Both the position numbers and the translations under genes were made by a program. The notes beneath the pieces were generated by a model. That model saw nothing but the letters and a program-made list of their open reading frames with translations. It made no database searches and was not told the DNA's origin. A stretch of 64,000 nucleotides of DNA from Geobacter sp. Lineage in GTDB: Bacteria; Desulfobacterota; Desulfuromonadia; Geobacterales; DSM-12255. The DNA lies in assembly GCA_009684525.1 (NCBI GenBank), contig WKKR01000004.1, positions 1-64,000 on the forward strand. Reading direction: 5' to 3'. Below are positions 17,645 through 27,700 of this stretch, piece after piece; within the stretch, counting starts at the first letter, position 1; each line of letters starts with the position of its first letter.

Positions 17645-19627
17645 TCAGAGCTCCTCCTGTTCCCGCGGCAGACGTATGGTTACGGTGGTTCCTACTCCCA
17701 CCACGCTGTCGATCCGGACCTTGCCATGGTGCATCTCGACGATCTGCTTGGTGATGGCGAGTCCCAGCCCGGTCCCCTTTTCCTTGGTGGTGAAGAACGG
17801 TTCGAAGATCTTTTCCAGGTTGTCGGCTGGAATGCCGGCGCCGGTGTCACGGAAGGATATGTCGACAAATCCGTCGTCGGCCAGGGCCGTGCCCACCACC
17901 AGGCTCCCCCCTCCTGCCATTGCCGCTCCGGCGTTGAGGATCAGGTTGATGGCAACCTGCCGGATCTGGTCGCCGTCCGCCATGATCTCCGGGAGGTCTT
18001 CGCACAGCTCGGTCCGTACGGTTACGTGGTGCATGTCGGTATGATTGGCGGCAAAATCGACGATCTGCTCCAGAAGGCCGTTGATATCGGTCGGCTCCAT
18101 GACCGGTTTGGGTGTCCGGGCGTAGGAGAGAAGGTCCTGGACGATCTTCTTGCACCGCTTGCTCTCCCGTTTGATCTCGTGCATGTATTTGAAGCCCGGA
18201 TCATCGGGCGACATCTTTCCCTCAAGATAGCTGGCATATCCCAAGATCACACCGAGTGGATTGTTGATCTCATGGGCAACCCCCGAAGAGAGGACCCCCA
18301 GGGAAGCCATTTTCCCCTGTTGCGCCAGGGTGGCCTCCATCTCCTTGTTGTGCTTGATGATGGTGGTCATCCGGTTGAATGCGGCGGCAAGCTCGCCGAA
18401 CTCGTCGCTGGTTTCCTCAGGCATCCGTTCGTCCAGGCGCCCCCGCTTGACCCGGCGGATCACCTCGATCATCCGGTTGATCGGATCGGTCAGGACCTTG
18501 GAGGCCAGCACCACCATACCCGAGGCGATCACCCCCACCAGCAGGGTCAACAAGACGATGCTGGTCGTGATCCGCCCCTTGATCTTGTTCGGCTCGCTGT
18601 AAAACTCATCCTCGTAGGAACCGACGGCGACGATCCAGTCCCACGGCTTGAAATATTCGTAGCGGACGATCTTCATCCTGGCCGCCCTGTCCCCTTTGTT
18701 CTTCCAGGGATAACGTATCCAGCCCTTTTTGTTACGGCACATCTCGCGGATGAAATAGGACCCGTTCACGTCGCGGGCATCGAAGATATTGGCCCCTTCG
18801 TCAAAGGGGTGGATCATCAGGGTCCCTTTGCTGTCCATGCAGTAGATGTATCCCGTGTCGCCGACCTTTTTGCCGCGGATCTTGGCCTTCAGCTCCTCGA
18901 AGGAGTTGCGCTCGAACGCGGCATCCTCATAGGTTTCGTCCACATAGCTGCCAACTGCGATGATCCAGTCCCATTCGCGGAAATAGCGGTAGGCCACGAT
19001 CTTGCGCCGCGGGTGGGTATCGCCGAGGGTAGCGTTGCGCCAGGGGTACATGATGTAGAGGACCTCTCCCGGCTTCGACTGCCTGGCCGCCTCGCACATG
19101 ATCCGAATGAAATAACGGCCGTTCTCGTCCCGCTCGTTGTAGACGTTCTCCCCTTCGCGGGCGAGGTGGACCATCAGGTCGCCATTGGTGGTCATGGCGT
19201 AGATGTAGCCCGTCTCCCCCACGTTCACCTTCCGGAGCGACTTGCGCGCCTCCTGCCGGGCCGCTGCCAGGCTGAGACGGCCACTGGTATACTGCCGGTG
19301 CTCGTTCTCCACCAGGTTGTACGAGAGATTGACCAGGGTCGCCAGCTCAAGGTTGAGGGTTTTCTGCTTGTCCCGTTTGTAGACCTGGAATTGCTGGTGA
19401 TGGGCGTTGAGGAGATCGGTGGTGAAGGTGGCCATGTGCTGGAGATCATCCATGCTGGTGCGGGTGATCCCCAGGTAGGCCTGGCGAGAGGCTATGGTCC
19501 CGACGATGGCGCCAACCAGCACAATGGGGACGATCACCAGCGGCATGACCACCACCAGCATCTTCCAGCGGAGCCGCAGGTTATCCAAGAACTTGAACAG
19601 GTATCGGCGCATCAAACCCCTTTCCAT
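17645..19627 (-). CDS. tandem-Cache sensor histidine kinase
   Basis: The 660-residue protein has a first membrane helix (about 20-45), two similar periplasmic Cache-type repeats (GYIYAMTTNGDLMVH...WDWIIAVGSYVDE and GYIYCMDSKGTLMIH...WDWIVAVGSYEDE; about 140-229 and 253-338), a second membrane helix (about 353-380), HAMP, HisKA (His about 452 in VAHEINNPLG) and an HATPase (GTGLGLAITKQ). The two repeats look like an internal duplication. M1 has GGAAGG 7 bases upstream; a second Met at residue 6 also has an AAGGGG site. It is encoded directly upstream of the NtrC-type regulator and divergently from the cytochrome operon. Confidence 0.95.
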   Translation of the reverse strand: MERGLMRRYLFKFLDNLRLRWKMLVVVMPLVIVPIVLVGAIVGTIASRQAYLGITRTSMDDLQHMATFTTDLLNAHHQQFQVYKRDKQKTLNLELATLVNLSYNLVENEHRQYTSGRLSLAAARQEARKSLRKVNVGETGYIYAMTTNGDLMVHLAREGENVYNERDENGRYFIRIMCEAARQSKPGEVLYIMYPWRNATLGDTHPRRKIVAYRYFREWDWIIAVGSYVDETYEDAAFERNSFEELKAKIRGKKVGDTGYIYCMDSKGTLMIHPFDEGANIFDARDVNGSYFIREMCRNKKGWIRYPWKNKGDRAARMKIVRYEYFKPWDWIVAVGSYEDEFYSEPNKIKGRITTSIVLLTLLVGVIASGMVVLASKVLTDPINRMIEVIRRVKRGRLDERMPEETSDEFGELAAAFNRMTTIIKHNKEMEATLAQQGKMASLGVLSSGVAHEINNPLGVILGYASYLEGKMSPDDPGFKYMHEIKRESKRCKKIVQDLLSYARTPKPVMEPTDINGLLEQIVDFAANHTDMHHVTVRTELCEDLPEIMADGDQIRQVAINLILNAGAAMAGGGSLVVGTALADDGFVDISFRDTGAGIPADNLEKIFEPFFTTKEKGTGLGLAITKQIVEMHHGKVRIDSVVGVGTTVTIRLPREQEEL

Positions 19628-19826
19628 TTTACAACCTTCCAGATCAGCGGATTATCCTGTAAACAGCATGCAAATTTCCAGAAAAATCTTGCAGTACTGA
19701 GCGTTTTACATCCTGCCGGCAAAATATTCCGCCATTTCACTTCATATTTTCATGAGACATTTCACATAACCTGATGATCTATGGGACTTCTTGCAAACAC
19801 TCTGACACATTTTTTCACACAATGGT

Positions 19827-19840
19827 CCGTGAATTCACGG
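19827..19840. promoter_or_regulatory. palindrome CCGTGAATTCACGG, candidate enhancer site
   Basis: A perfect 14-bp palindrome is centred about 108 bases upstream of the predicted sigma-54 start point, the usual distance for an upstream activator site. Only one perfect copy was seen. Binding by the adjacent NtrC-type regulator is an inference. Confidence 0.45.
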
Positions 19841-19915
19841 CAAACGGTGGACGCCGCTCTCAACCAAATCCACGCAATTATCCGTAATGATTGGATGTTA
19901 ATATAGTCTAATATA

Positions 19916-19931
19916 TGGTATGTAATTTGCA
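19916..19931 (+). promoter_or_regulatory. sigma-54 promoter of the giant cytochrome gene
   Basis: TGGTATGTAATTTGCA has the invariant GG (19917-19918) and GC (19929-19930) with exactly 10 bases between them and a good TTGCA -12 element. Transcription would start near 19942. Confidence 0.6.
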
Positions 19932-20036
19932 TCACTTAATTAATTAATGTCAAATGCCGATCAAGCTTTTGCATGAAGGTACATCATCTGTCCAAATCCG
20001 CCACATGCCCATAAACACGTTTCGCAAGGAGTGCCC

Positions 20037-23000
20037 ATGAATTGCTGGCATAAGAACGTGCACGTATTGCTCCGGCTTCTCACCCTCGCCACGATCGTGG
20101 CATTGCCGGTTCTCCTTGCCGCTTCCGCCCACGCCACTCTCCTCTGCCAGGATTGCCACGGCACAAGAACCCCTGCCGACATCAGGCCACTAGACGACGG
20201 TTACCAGCGCAACCCCTACACGGGCGGCTTCATCGGCAACCATCGCACCCATATCCCCGCCCAGGCCACGGCAGCTTCCTGCGAACCCTGCCATCCGGGC
20301 AGCTCGACCTACGACATCAATCACCGTAATGGCCTCATCACGCTCAGGGCCGACCTCAATCAATCCCTGCTGCGAACGGTCTATGGCCCCTATTCCTCAT
20401 CCACCTCCTTCCCGCAGACATCGATGCCGCAGCCGAGTTCCTGCAGCAACGTCAACTGCCACTTCGAACGGCCGTTCACACTTCCCTGGGGGAGCACCCC
20501 CCTTGCCAACGACACGTCCGCAGACTGTTCTGCCTGCCACCAGGCGCCGCCGACAGACGGATCGCACGGCAAAAAGCACGGCGACTACTTCGGCACCGGT
20601 TTCGACAGCTGCTCGCACTGCCATGTCGACCACCGGCAAGACCTCGATCCTCACCAGCATGCGCTCGACGCAGGCAAACGCGGCATCCAGCTCCGCTTCT
20701 CCAGCCTCCCCACCGGGCCGTGGCAGTACAGCGGCGACGTGAGCTACCCCGCCTACCTCCCGAGCCATAACCCTCCCCGGAACGGCTCCTGCATCAATAT
20801 CTACTGCCACAGCGACGGCCAGGGAAGGAATGCGGCAGAGACGCCGACCTGGTCGTCCAGCACAACAACCACCTGCATCTCCTGCCACAACGGGCAGGGA
20901 GCGGACAATACCCAGGCAAACTGCACCACTGCCGGAGGGGTCTGGGATACGGACAAGGGGCTCTGCACCCCCTTCCTCAACATGACCTCCAACGGTCACG
21001 GCAGACTGGTCGGCCCGCAGTGGATAAGGAAATACCCCTGCACCTACTGCCACAACGAGACAGTGGCTCCGGTCAGGGATGCCAACGGCGGCGTGAGCGA
21101 CGGCGCCATCCTGTACGGCAAGCACGTGAACCGGCAGAAGGACGTGGTGATGGACCAGAAATGGGCCATCGTCGGCAAGAATCCTCCCTCCTACGACCTG
21201 GCCACCAAGGTGTGCGACAACGTCTATTGCCATAGCGACGGTACGAACGACCCGGAGCAGATCCGCCCCTTTGCCTGGACCGAGCGGAAGACAAACTGCA
21301 ACACCTGCCACGGCCACCCGCAGGGGAGCTGCAGCAGCGCGGGATGCCACGACGGCCGGCCCAGAGATGGCGGCGGATACTGGACCCTGCCCGAGCGGTT
21401 CGGGAATGTCTCCTCCTACACCTGGCCCGCCGGCGAGGAGTGGAAGGCAGCCATACCGATGTTCGCCAATGCCGGAGCGGGAACGGACCGCGCCAACTCG
21501 CACAGCCGCCATACCGACACGGAGTTCACCTGCGATCACTGCCATGCATCGACCACCATCAACGGGCTCTGCACCGACTGCCACACGGATGGCCTTCCGC
21601 CGGGGAGCATGACCGAGGTTTCGCACTTAAACGGCGCCTATCACGTCAACAAGACCAAGGACGTGGTCTTCAAGAACGGCGGCTCGTACGACATTTCGGC
21701 CAAGGTCTGCAGAAACACCGAATGCCACAGCGGCAGCGACCCGGTCTGGGGTGAATCGGTGACGCGTACCGTCATCTGCCTGAGCTGCCACGGCACCTCC
21801 GGAGTCGACATCGACGACTTCGAGGCCTTTAATGGCAACAAGGGGAAGATCAACCTGAACGAGTGGCGGGCAACCGGCCATGGCCGCCAGACCGCGGACG
21901 GCCCCTACCCCGCCAGCGGGAATCCCCCGGCCAACTTCCCCGGCAACCCCTGTTGGTACTGCCATGACAACACCATCCTGCATAAGGACGCCGGCAACCC
22001 TTACCGTCTGCGCATCCACCAGCAGTTCAGCCAACGGTTTTTCAAGGAATGCGGCTACTGCCACATGGAGGGTATCGACAGCGAATGCCTTGGTTGCCAC
22101 TACTCCGCGGAATCCCTTGCGCTGCAGCTCTCTGCGCCGCAGGTGATGACGGCGCACAACGACCGGCTGATCACCTCCGGCTGCCGCGCGGCATCCTGCC
22201 ACGACAGCGACGCAACCACTCACAACAGCGGCTCGCCGTTCTGGAGCAAGGCGCAGAACGAGGATGTCCGGAGCCAGTACCTAATGATGGGGGTCTGTCT
22301 CAAATGCCACGACGACGACAGCGGCGGCAAATGCACCGAGTGCCACACCGCCCCCCCGGAAAACCCGATGAAGTACTCCCTCGGCTTTGACCCCGGCACC
22401 GGCTACATCAAGCCGCAAAAGGCCATAGCCTCGTCCGTCCACTTCGGCTACAAGCACTACCGCGCCTACCAGGCAAACGGCGTCTGGAAAGGGGGCAAGT
22501 TCTGCTGGGACTGCCACGACCCCCACGGCGACAGCAATATCTACATGGTGCAGAAGAAGGTGGCCACCTCCACCGACGGCAAATTCGGCAAACCGCTCAG
22601 CCGTGCCGACGTTTCCTTCACCAGGAAGCAGACCGGTCTCGACTATGCCCGTATCGAAACCCCGTACGACGGTATCTGTAATGTCTGCCATTCCTTTGAG
22701 AGCAAGCATTTCACCTATCGCAGCGGCGACAACCACAATACCGGCAGGATCTGCACCACCTGCCACGAGCACCGCTTCACCGACAGCCATGCCGACAAGC
22801 AGGCCTGCAATTCCTGCCACAACAACAAGCCGGTACCGCGCCACTCGGGATTCGGCCTGCCGAAGGACTGCACCAAGTGCCACGGCGGGGCGATCGGCAT
22901 GCGCATGGACGTCATGGGGCAGTTCAGGGCCAATTCACATCATGTGCAGGGAGTGGAGATATCCAACAAGCACTGCTACGCCTGCCACTGGGAATCGACG

Positions 23001-24629
23001 CCAGAAGGGCTCATCGATGTGCGCTACCACGAAGGATTCAACTTCAAGAACTACTCCACCATCAAGTTTGCCAAGGTCGACCTGACGATCTGGGGAGCGA
23101 ACCAGCGGCCGGTCTATTACAGCATGACGACCGCCGTCACCTTCACTGCATCCAACATGATGCAGGACACGGGTGTGGCCAGGGCAGAGGCGGCAAAACT
23201 GAACAACCACTGCATCTCCTGTCACAGCGATCAGAACAATGACTCGACGCCGTTCAGCGACTGCAAGACACCGCGGGAATACGCCTGGGACAGCCGGAGC
23301 ATCGAAGCGCGCTACAACAGGCCTGAGACGACCACCTGGGGCAAATACAACTCCACCAGCTATTCGACGGCAAACAAGAAGGACAAGGTCATCAAGGCGT
23401 TCTCGGCGCATGGCAATGCAGTCGCTAACCAGGGTGGCTTCAAGAACTTCAGCGGCTTTGACGGCGTCATCCCGAATACCCGGGGAGGAGCCAACAACGT
23501 CACCTGTTTCGACTGCCACAGCTCCCACGGCTCCAAGGTTACCGGAATCAGCTCAAGTTACGTCACCTTCAATGGCACCCGCAACGGCGCCAACCTGAAG
23601 GAGACCCAGGCCGGCAAAGGTGGCTACAGCATGAGCTACAAGGCCTCGTCGAACCAGGACACCGGCACCGTGAACCCCTACAGCGCAGGGGCGGGCCAGT
23701 GCTTCGACTGCCACCTTACGCAGAATGCCGGGACCACCCCCTGGGGTTACCAGAGCACGTTCGGCGCCAGCGCGCCGATCATGGCCTACACGGATACGCT
23801 GCGGTTCGGCCAGGGGGTAAAGGCAATGACGGCACGCTACCCCTATCGCGACGCGAAGAAAACCATTGTCGGTGGCCACCTGAAGGCATCGGCCATGCTC
23901 AACTACACCACGGCGGCCAGCGACCGGATCAACGGCCTCTGCACGCCATGCCATGATCCCCACGGCGTCAGTCCGGGCATCGGAGCCAACCAGGAGTATG
24001 CCGTGCCACTGCTCAAGGGGACCTGGCTCTCCTCACCGTTCAGGGACGACACACCGCCACCGAACCCGACAGGGGCCAACAGCACGGCCATCTCCTGGGG
24101 CAAGGCAGGCGGCTACAGCCCCTCCACCCCGCCGGTGACCAACTACCGGCTAGAGAGGAACACCTTCTCCAACAAGCGTCTCAACGAGACCGACGCCCAG
24201 TTTGCCGGCCTCTGCATCCGCTGCCACAAAAAGGAAAAACTGACCGACGGCATCAACAAGAACACCGCCTTCAAGAGCCTGGACCGGATTCACGAATCGG
24301 TCTCGGGATGGGGTGCCAACAGCGAGCACTCGTTCTCCTGTTCCAAGTGCCACCAGCCGCACAACTCGGGCCTGCCCCGGCTGATGCAGACCAACTGCCT
24401 CAACTTCAACCATCGCGGCTTCCGGTCATCGGGGGGGCAGGCGGTCATGGCCGACACCGTTGACAGCCGGGCACATAGCCGCGCCAGTCAACATCGCGGC
24501 TACCCGGTCGCAAACATTCTCGGCAACTCCGCCACCTCCGAGGCGGCCACCAGCTGCCATGCCAGCGCGCCGCTCAATACCGGCACCTGGCCGAGCAACA
24601 ACCTCTGGAACAACGTGACGCCATGGTAA
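20037..24629 (+). CDS. secreted giant multihaem c-type cytochrome (33 potential haem sites)
   Basis: The protein is about 1530 residues from ATG 20037 (AAGGAG 5 bases upstream; a GTG two codons earlier overlaps that site). A signal peptide ends near ASAHA. By eye there are 27 CXXCH motifs and 6 CX4CH motifs (CSNVNCH, CINIYCH, CDNVYCH, CSSAGCH, CRNTECH, CRAASCH). The alternation of CX4CH and CXXCH is the hallmark of a cytochrome domain family found mainly in Geobacter (GSu C4xCH/C2xCH). There is no lipobox or membrane anchor, so it is likely periplasmic or extracellular. A role in extracellular electron transfer is inferred. It is followed 86 bases later by the propeller/FN3 protein. Confidence 0.95.
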   Translation: MNCWHKNVHVLLRLLTLATIVALPVLLAASAHATLLCQDCHGTRTPADIRPLDDGYQRNPYTGGFIGNHRTHIPAQATAASCEPCHPGSSTYDINHRNGLITLRADLNQSLLRTVYGPYSSSTSFPQTSMPQPSSCSNVNCHFERPFTLPWGSTPLANDTSADCSACHQAPPTDGSHGKKHGDYFGTGFDSCSHCHVDHRQDLDPHQHALDAGKRGIQLRFSSLPTGPWQYSGDVSYPAYLPSHNPPRNGSCINIYCHSDGQGRNAAETPTWSSSTTTTCISCHNGQGADNTQANCTTAGGVWDTDKGLCTPFLNMTSNGHGRLVGPQWIRKYPCTYCHNETVAPVRDANGGVSDGAILYGKHVNRQKDVVMDQKWAIVGKNPPSYDLATKVCDNVYCHSDGTNDPEQIRPFAWTERKTNCNTCHGHPQGSCSSAGCHDGRPRDGGGYWTLPERFGNVSSYTWPAGEEWKAAIPMFANAGAGTDRANSHSRHTDTEFTCDHCHASTTINGLCTDCHTDGLPPGSMTEVSHLNGAYHVNKTKDVVFKNGGSYDISAKVCRNTECHSGSDPVWGESVTRTVICLSCHGTSGVDIDDFEAFNGNKGKINLNEWRATGHGRQTADGPYPASGNPPANFPGNPCWYCHDNTILHKDAGNPYRLRIHQQFSQRFFKECGYCHMEGIDSECLGCHYSAESLALQLSAPQVMTAHNDRLITSGCRAASCHDSDATTHNSGSPFWSKAQNEDVRSQYLMMGVCLKCHDDDSGGKCTECHTAPPENPMKYSLGFDPGTGYIKPQKAIASSVHFGYKHYRAYQANGVWKGGKFCWDCHDPHGDSNIYMVQKKVATSTDGKFGKPLSRADVSFTRKQTGLDYARIETPYDGICNVCHSFESKHFTYRSGDNHNTGRICTTCHEHRFTDSHADKQACNSCHNNKPVPRHSGFGLPKDCTKCHGGAIGMRMDVMGQFRANSHHVQGVEISNKHCYACHWESTPEGLIDVRYHEGFNFKNYSTIKFAKVDLTIWGANQRPVYYSMTTAVTFTASNMMQDTGVARAEAAKLNNHCISCHSDQNNDSTPFSDCKTPREYAWDSRSIEARYNRPETTTWGKYNSTSYSTANKKDKVIKAFSAHGNAVANQGGFKNFSGFDGVIPNTRGGANNVTCFDCHSSHGSKVTGISSSYVTFNGTRNGANLKETQAGKGGYSMSYKASSNQDTGTVNPYSAGAGQCFDCHLTQNAGTTPWGYQSTFGASAPIMAYTDTLRFGQGVKAMTARYPYRDAKKTIVGGHLKASAMLNYTTAASDRINGLCTPCHDPHGVSPGIGANQEYAVPLLKGTWLSSPFRDDTPPPNPTGANSTAISWGKAGGYSPSTPPVTNYRLERNTFSNKRLNETDAQFAGLCIRCHKKEKLTDGINKNTAFKSLDRIHESVSGWGANSEHSFSCSKCHQPHNSGLPRLMQTNCLNFNHRGFRSSGGQAVMADTVDSRAHSRASQHRGYPVANILGNSATSEAATSCHASAPLNTGTWPSNNLWNNVTPW

Positions 24630-24715
24630 GGGGGACCAAGGGTATGCACCATCTCGAAGCAACAGTGATGACTCCTGCCGGTCACCTCAACAGATGCCAT
24701 GCAAGGGAGAGGTCG

Positions 24716-27700
24716 ATGCGCATTGCCAACGGCTTAACGTACCGTGTTGTCGCAGTTCTGCTGCTGGTTCTGTCAGCGCTCTGCCCCACTCCCAGCCATG
24801 CCAAGGGGGGAGACATACTCTGGCAGTCCGGCGACCTCCAGGCACACCGTCAGCAGGCAGTCGCATCGGCAGCCGACAGCGCCGGCAACCTCATCGTCAC
24901 CGGCTTCCGCAACCTGTCGAACAGCACCGACGACGATTACTGGACCGTGAAATTCGACTCGAACGGCGAAGTGGTCTGGCGGGCCTTCTATAACCGCAAC
25001 AACGGATCAGACCAGGCCACGGCGCTGCTCGTCGACGATAACGACGACATCATCGTGACCGGGTATACCTGGAACGGTTTCAACAACGATATCTACACGG
25101 CAAAGTACAGCGGGACAGATGGGACGGTCATCTGGGAACACACCTACAGCGGCGCGGCCAACGGCAATGACGTGGGGATCACCCTCGCCCTGGACGCCTC
25201 GTCCGGCACCCTCTATCTCGGGGGGTATACCCAGAACTCCGCCGGAAACGAAGATTACCTGGTACTCGTCTACGACAACACCGCTACTGGCAACAACCCG
25301 CCCGGTTCCGTCATAACCAGGGGGGGCTCGGCAGGCGGTAACGACAGGGTCTCAGCACTTGCCGCGAATGAAGACGGTCTGGCAGTGACCGGGACATCCT
25401 GGAACGGCACCGACTTCGATATCCTCACCATCATGTTCGAACCATCAGGGAGCGAGCGCTGGCACGTGCGCTATGCCTCCACCGGCAGCTATCCGGAAAC
25501 CGGGCGTTACGTCCGGTTCGACGCGGCTGGCAACGTGGTGCTGGCGGCAACGGCGGCCAACCCCCTGGATTTCGACATCTATGTTGCCAAGTATGCCAAG
25601 GCGAACGGCAGCGTCATCTGGGAACAGACGCATAACGGGGCGTACGACGATGAACCGATGGGGCTCGTGGTGGGAGGAGACGGCGACGTCTACCTGACCG
25701 GCTACACCTGGACCCTTGCCGGCAGCAACGATTTCTATACGGCACGGCTGGCCGGCACAACGGGCAGCACGGTCTGGCATCAGATCTACAACTCCAGCGC
25801 CGACAATTCCGACATCGCCACAGCCACGGGCATCGCGGTCGACGACGCGACCAACGGCGATGTCTATGTCACCGGCTACACCGTCACCAACGGCAACTAC
25901 GACTTCCGGACCCTGAAGTACAAGAAGGAAAACGGCCACCTGCTCTGGCAACAGGGCTACAACAGCACGGCAAACCGCGCCGACAGGACTGTCGGCATTG
26001 CCCTGGCGCCGAACAACGGCCTGTACGTCTCGGGCTGGAGCGACATGACCGCGGCAATCGCCAATGAAACCGCCACGGCCACCGGCGGGACCGTCAACAC
26101 CATCGTCAATACCGTCAAGGCCTGGGCGGCCAACCAGTGGACCGGCATCTACATCATGATGACGAGCGGGGCAAATGCCGGCATCTCCCGCAAGATCACC
26201 GCGAACAGCGCGGACACGCTCACCTTCTCCCCGGATTTCGGCACTGCCGTGGCTCCGGGGGACGGCTACTACCTCTTCGACAAGGACGACTACGACCTGC
26301 AACTGATCAACTACGATCGGGGCGACCTGAACCCGCCGACGAGCCTCGTCTCCGAAACGGTCGAGAAGGCCGGTGACGGGACCTATCGGATTCATCTCAC
26401 CTGGGAGGACAACTCGGCCGACGAAACCGGCTTCATCATCGAGCGAAAGCTGGGTGAACTCGGCACCTGGAGCGAGGTGGGCCGCGTAACCGCAAATATC
26501 ACCTCCTACGACGACGCCGGCCTTGCGGCCAACGAATATTACTACTACCGGGTCAAGAGCTACCGTCAGACCGAAGAGAGCTATCCCGGCAACGAGGCCC
26601 ACTCCCTGACATTCCTGGTGACCTACCTGACCCCGCTCTGGCAGATCCCGTACAACGGCGGCGAAAACATGGAGGACTATACCACCGCCATCGGGGTGGG
26701 GCAGGATGACAACCCCGTGGTAACGGGGCGTAGCGACAGCGGCCTGATCGGCATGTTCGACTTCTATACCCTCAAGTTGAACCGGGAGACCGGCGCCAAG
26801 ATCTGGGAAGACCGTTACGACAGCATGCAGAACGAGATGGACACCGCCATCTGCCTGTCGGTGGACAACGGTAACAACGTGGTCGTTTCGGGCTTCTCCT
26901 CGCTCTACTATGCCCCGGCGGAAGGGAACGTCCACTCCGTGTTCACCCTGAAATACCCGGCAGCGGGACCGCCGGCAGTCTGGGAACGCCAGTACAACGG
27001 CCCGGCAGGCATCGACGACCGGGCAACGGCCATCACGTCTGCCTCCGACGGCAGCAACGTCTATATCGTGGGATATGGCCAGAACGCCCGCTACGACAAT
27101 GACATCTACCTGATCAAATATCTGGCCGACGGCACCCAGGCCTGGACTATCACGCCGATCGACGGCGGCCGCCACGACTACCCGTCGGGCATTGCGCTCG
27201 ACCCCCAGGGAAACGTGGTGATCACCGGCTACCGCCAGGGCTCGCGCGGTGAAGTCACCGACCTGGACAATTTCGACTTCTACACGGCCAAGTTCTCGGC
27301 CGCCACCGGGGCACTCCTCTGGCAGGAGACCTACAACCCCTACGGAACCGGCGATGCACGGTCAATGGGGGTTGCAACGGACAGCGACGGCGACATCTAC
27401 GTCTCGGGCTTTGCCACGAACACCGTTGGCAACAAAGACTTCTACACCATCAAGTACAACGGCAACAGCGGCAGCCGCCTCTGGGAACGGAGCTACGACG
27501 GGCCGGCCCATGGCGACGACGGGGCGATAGCTGTCAAGGCAGACCCGATTATCGGGAAAAACCCGCTCGACGCCAATATCGTGGTGGTGGGGACGCAACT
27601 GACCAATCCATCGGGAAACGACAGCGACGTCCAGCTGATCCGCTACAGCAGGGACGGTGAAATCCGTTGGGAGCGGACCCTGCTCAGACCGGGCGTGGCC

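Larger units (their letters stand above)
19628..20036. other. 409-base divergent regulatory region
   Basis: This AT-richer region separates the kinase gene (minus) from the cytochrome gene (plus). It contains a palindrome and a sigma-54 promoter (listed separately) and a leader of about 95 bases before the cytochrome start. Repeated TTTCAC words (near 19735, 19765 and 19815) are visible but not clearly organised. No coding frame was recognised. Confidence 0.6.
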
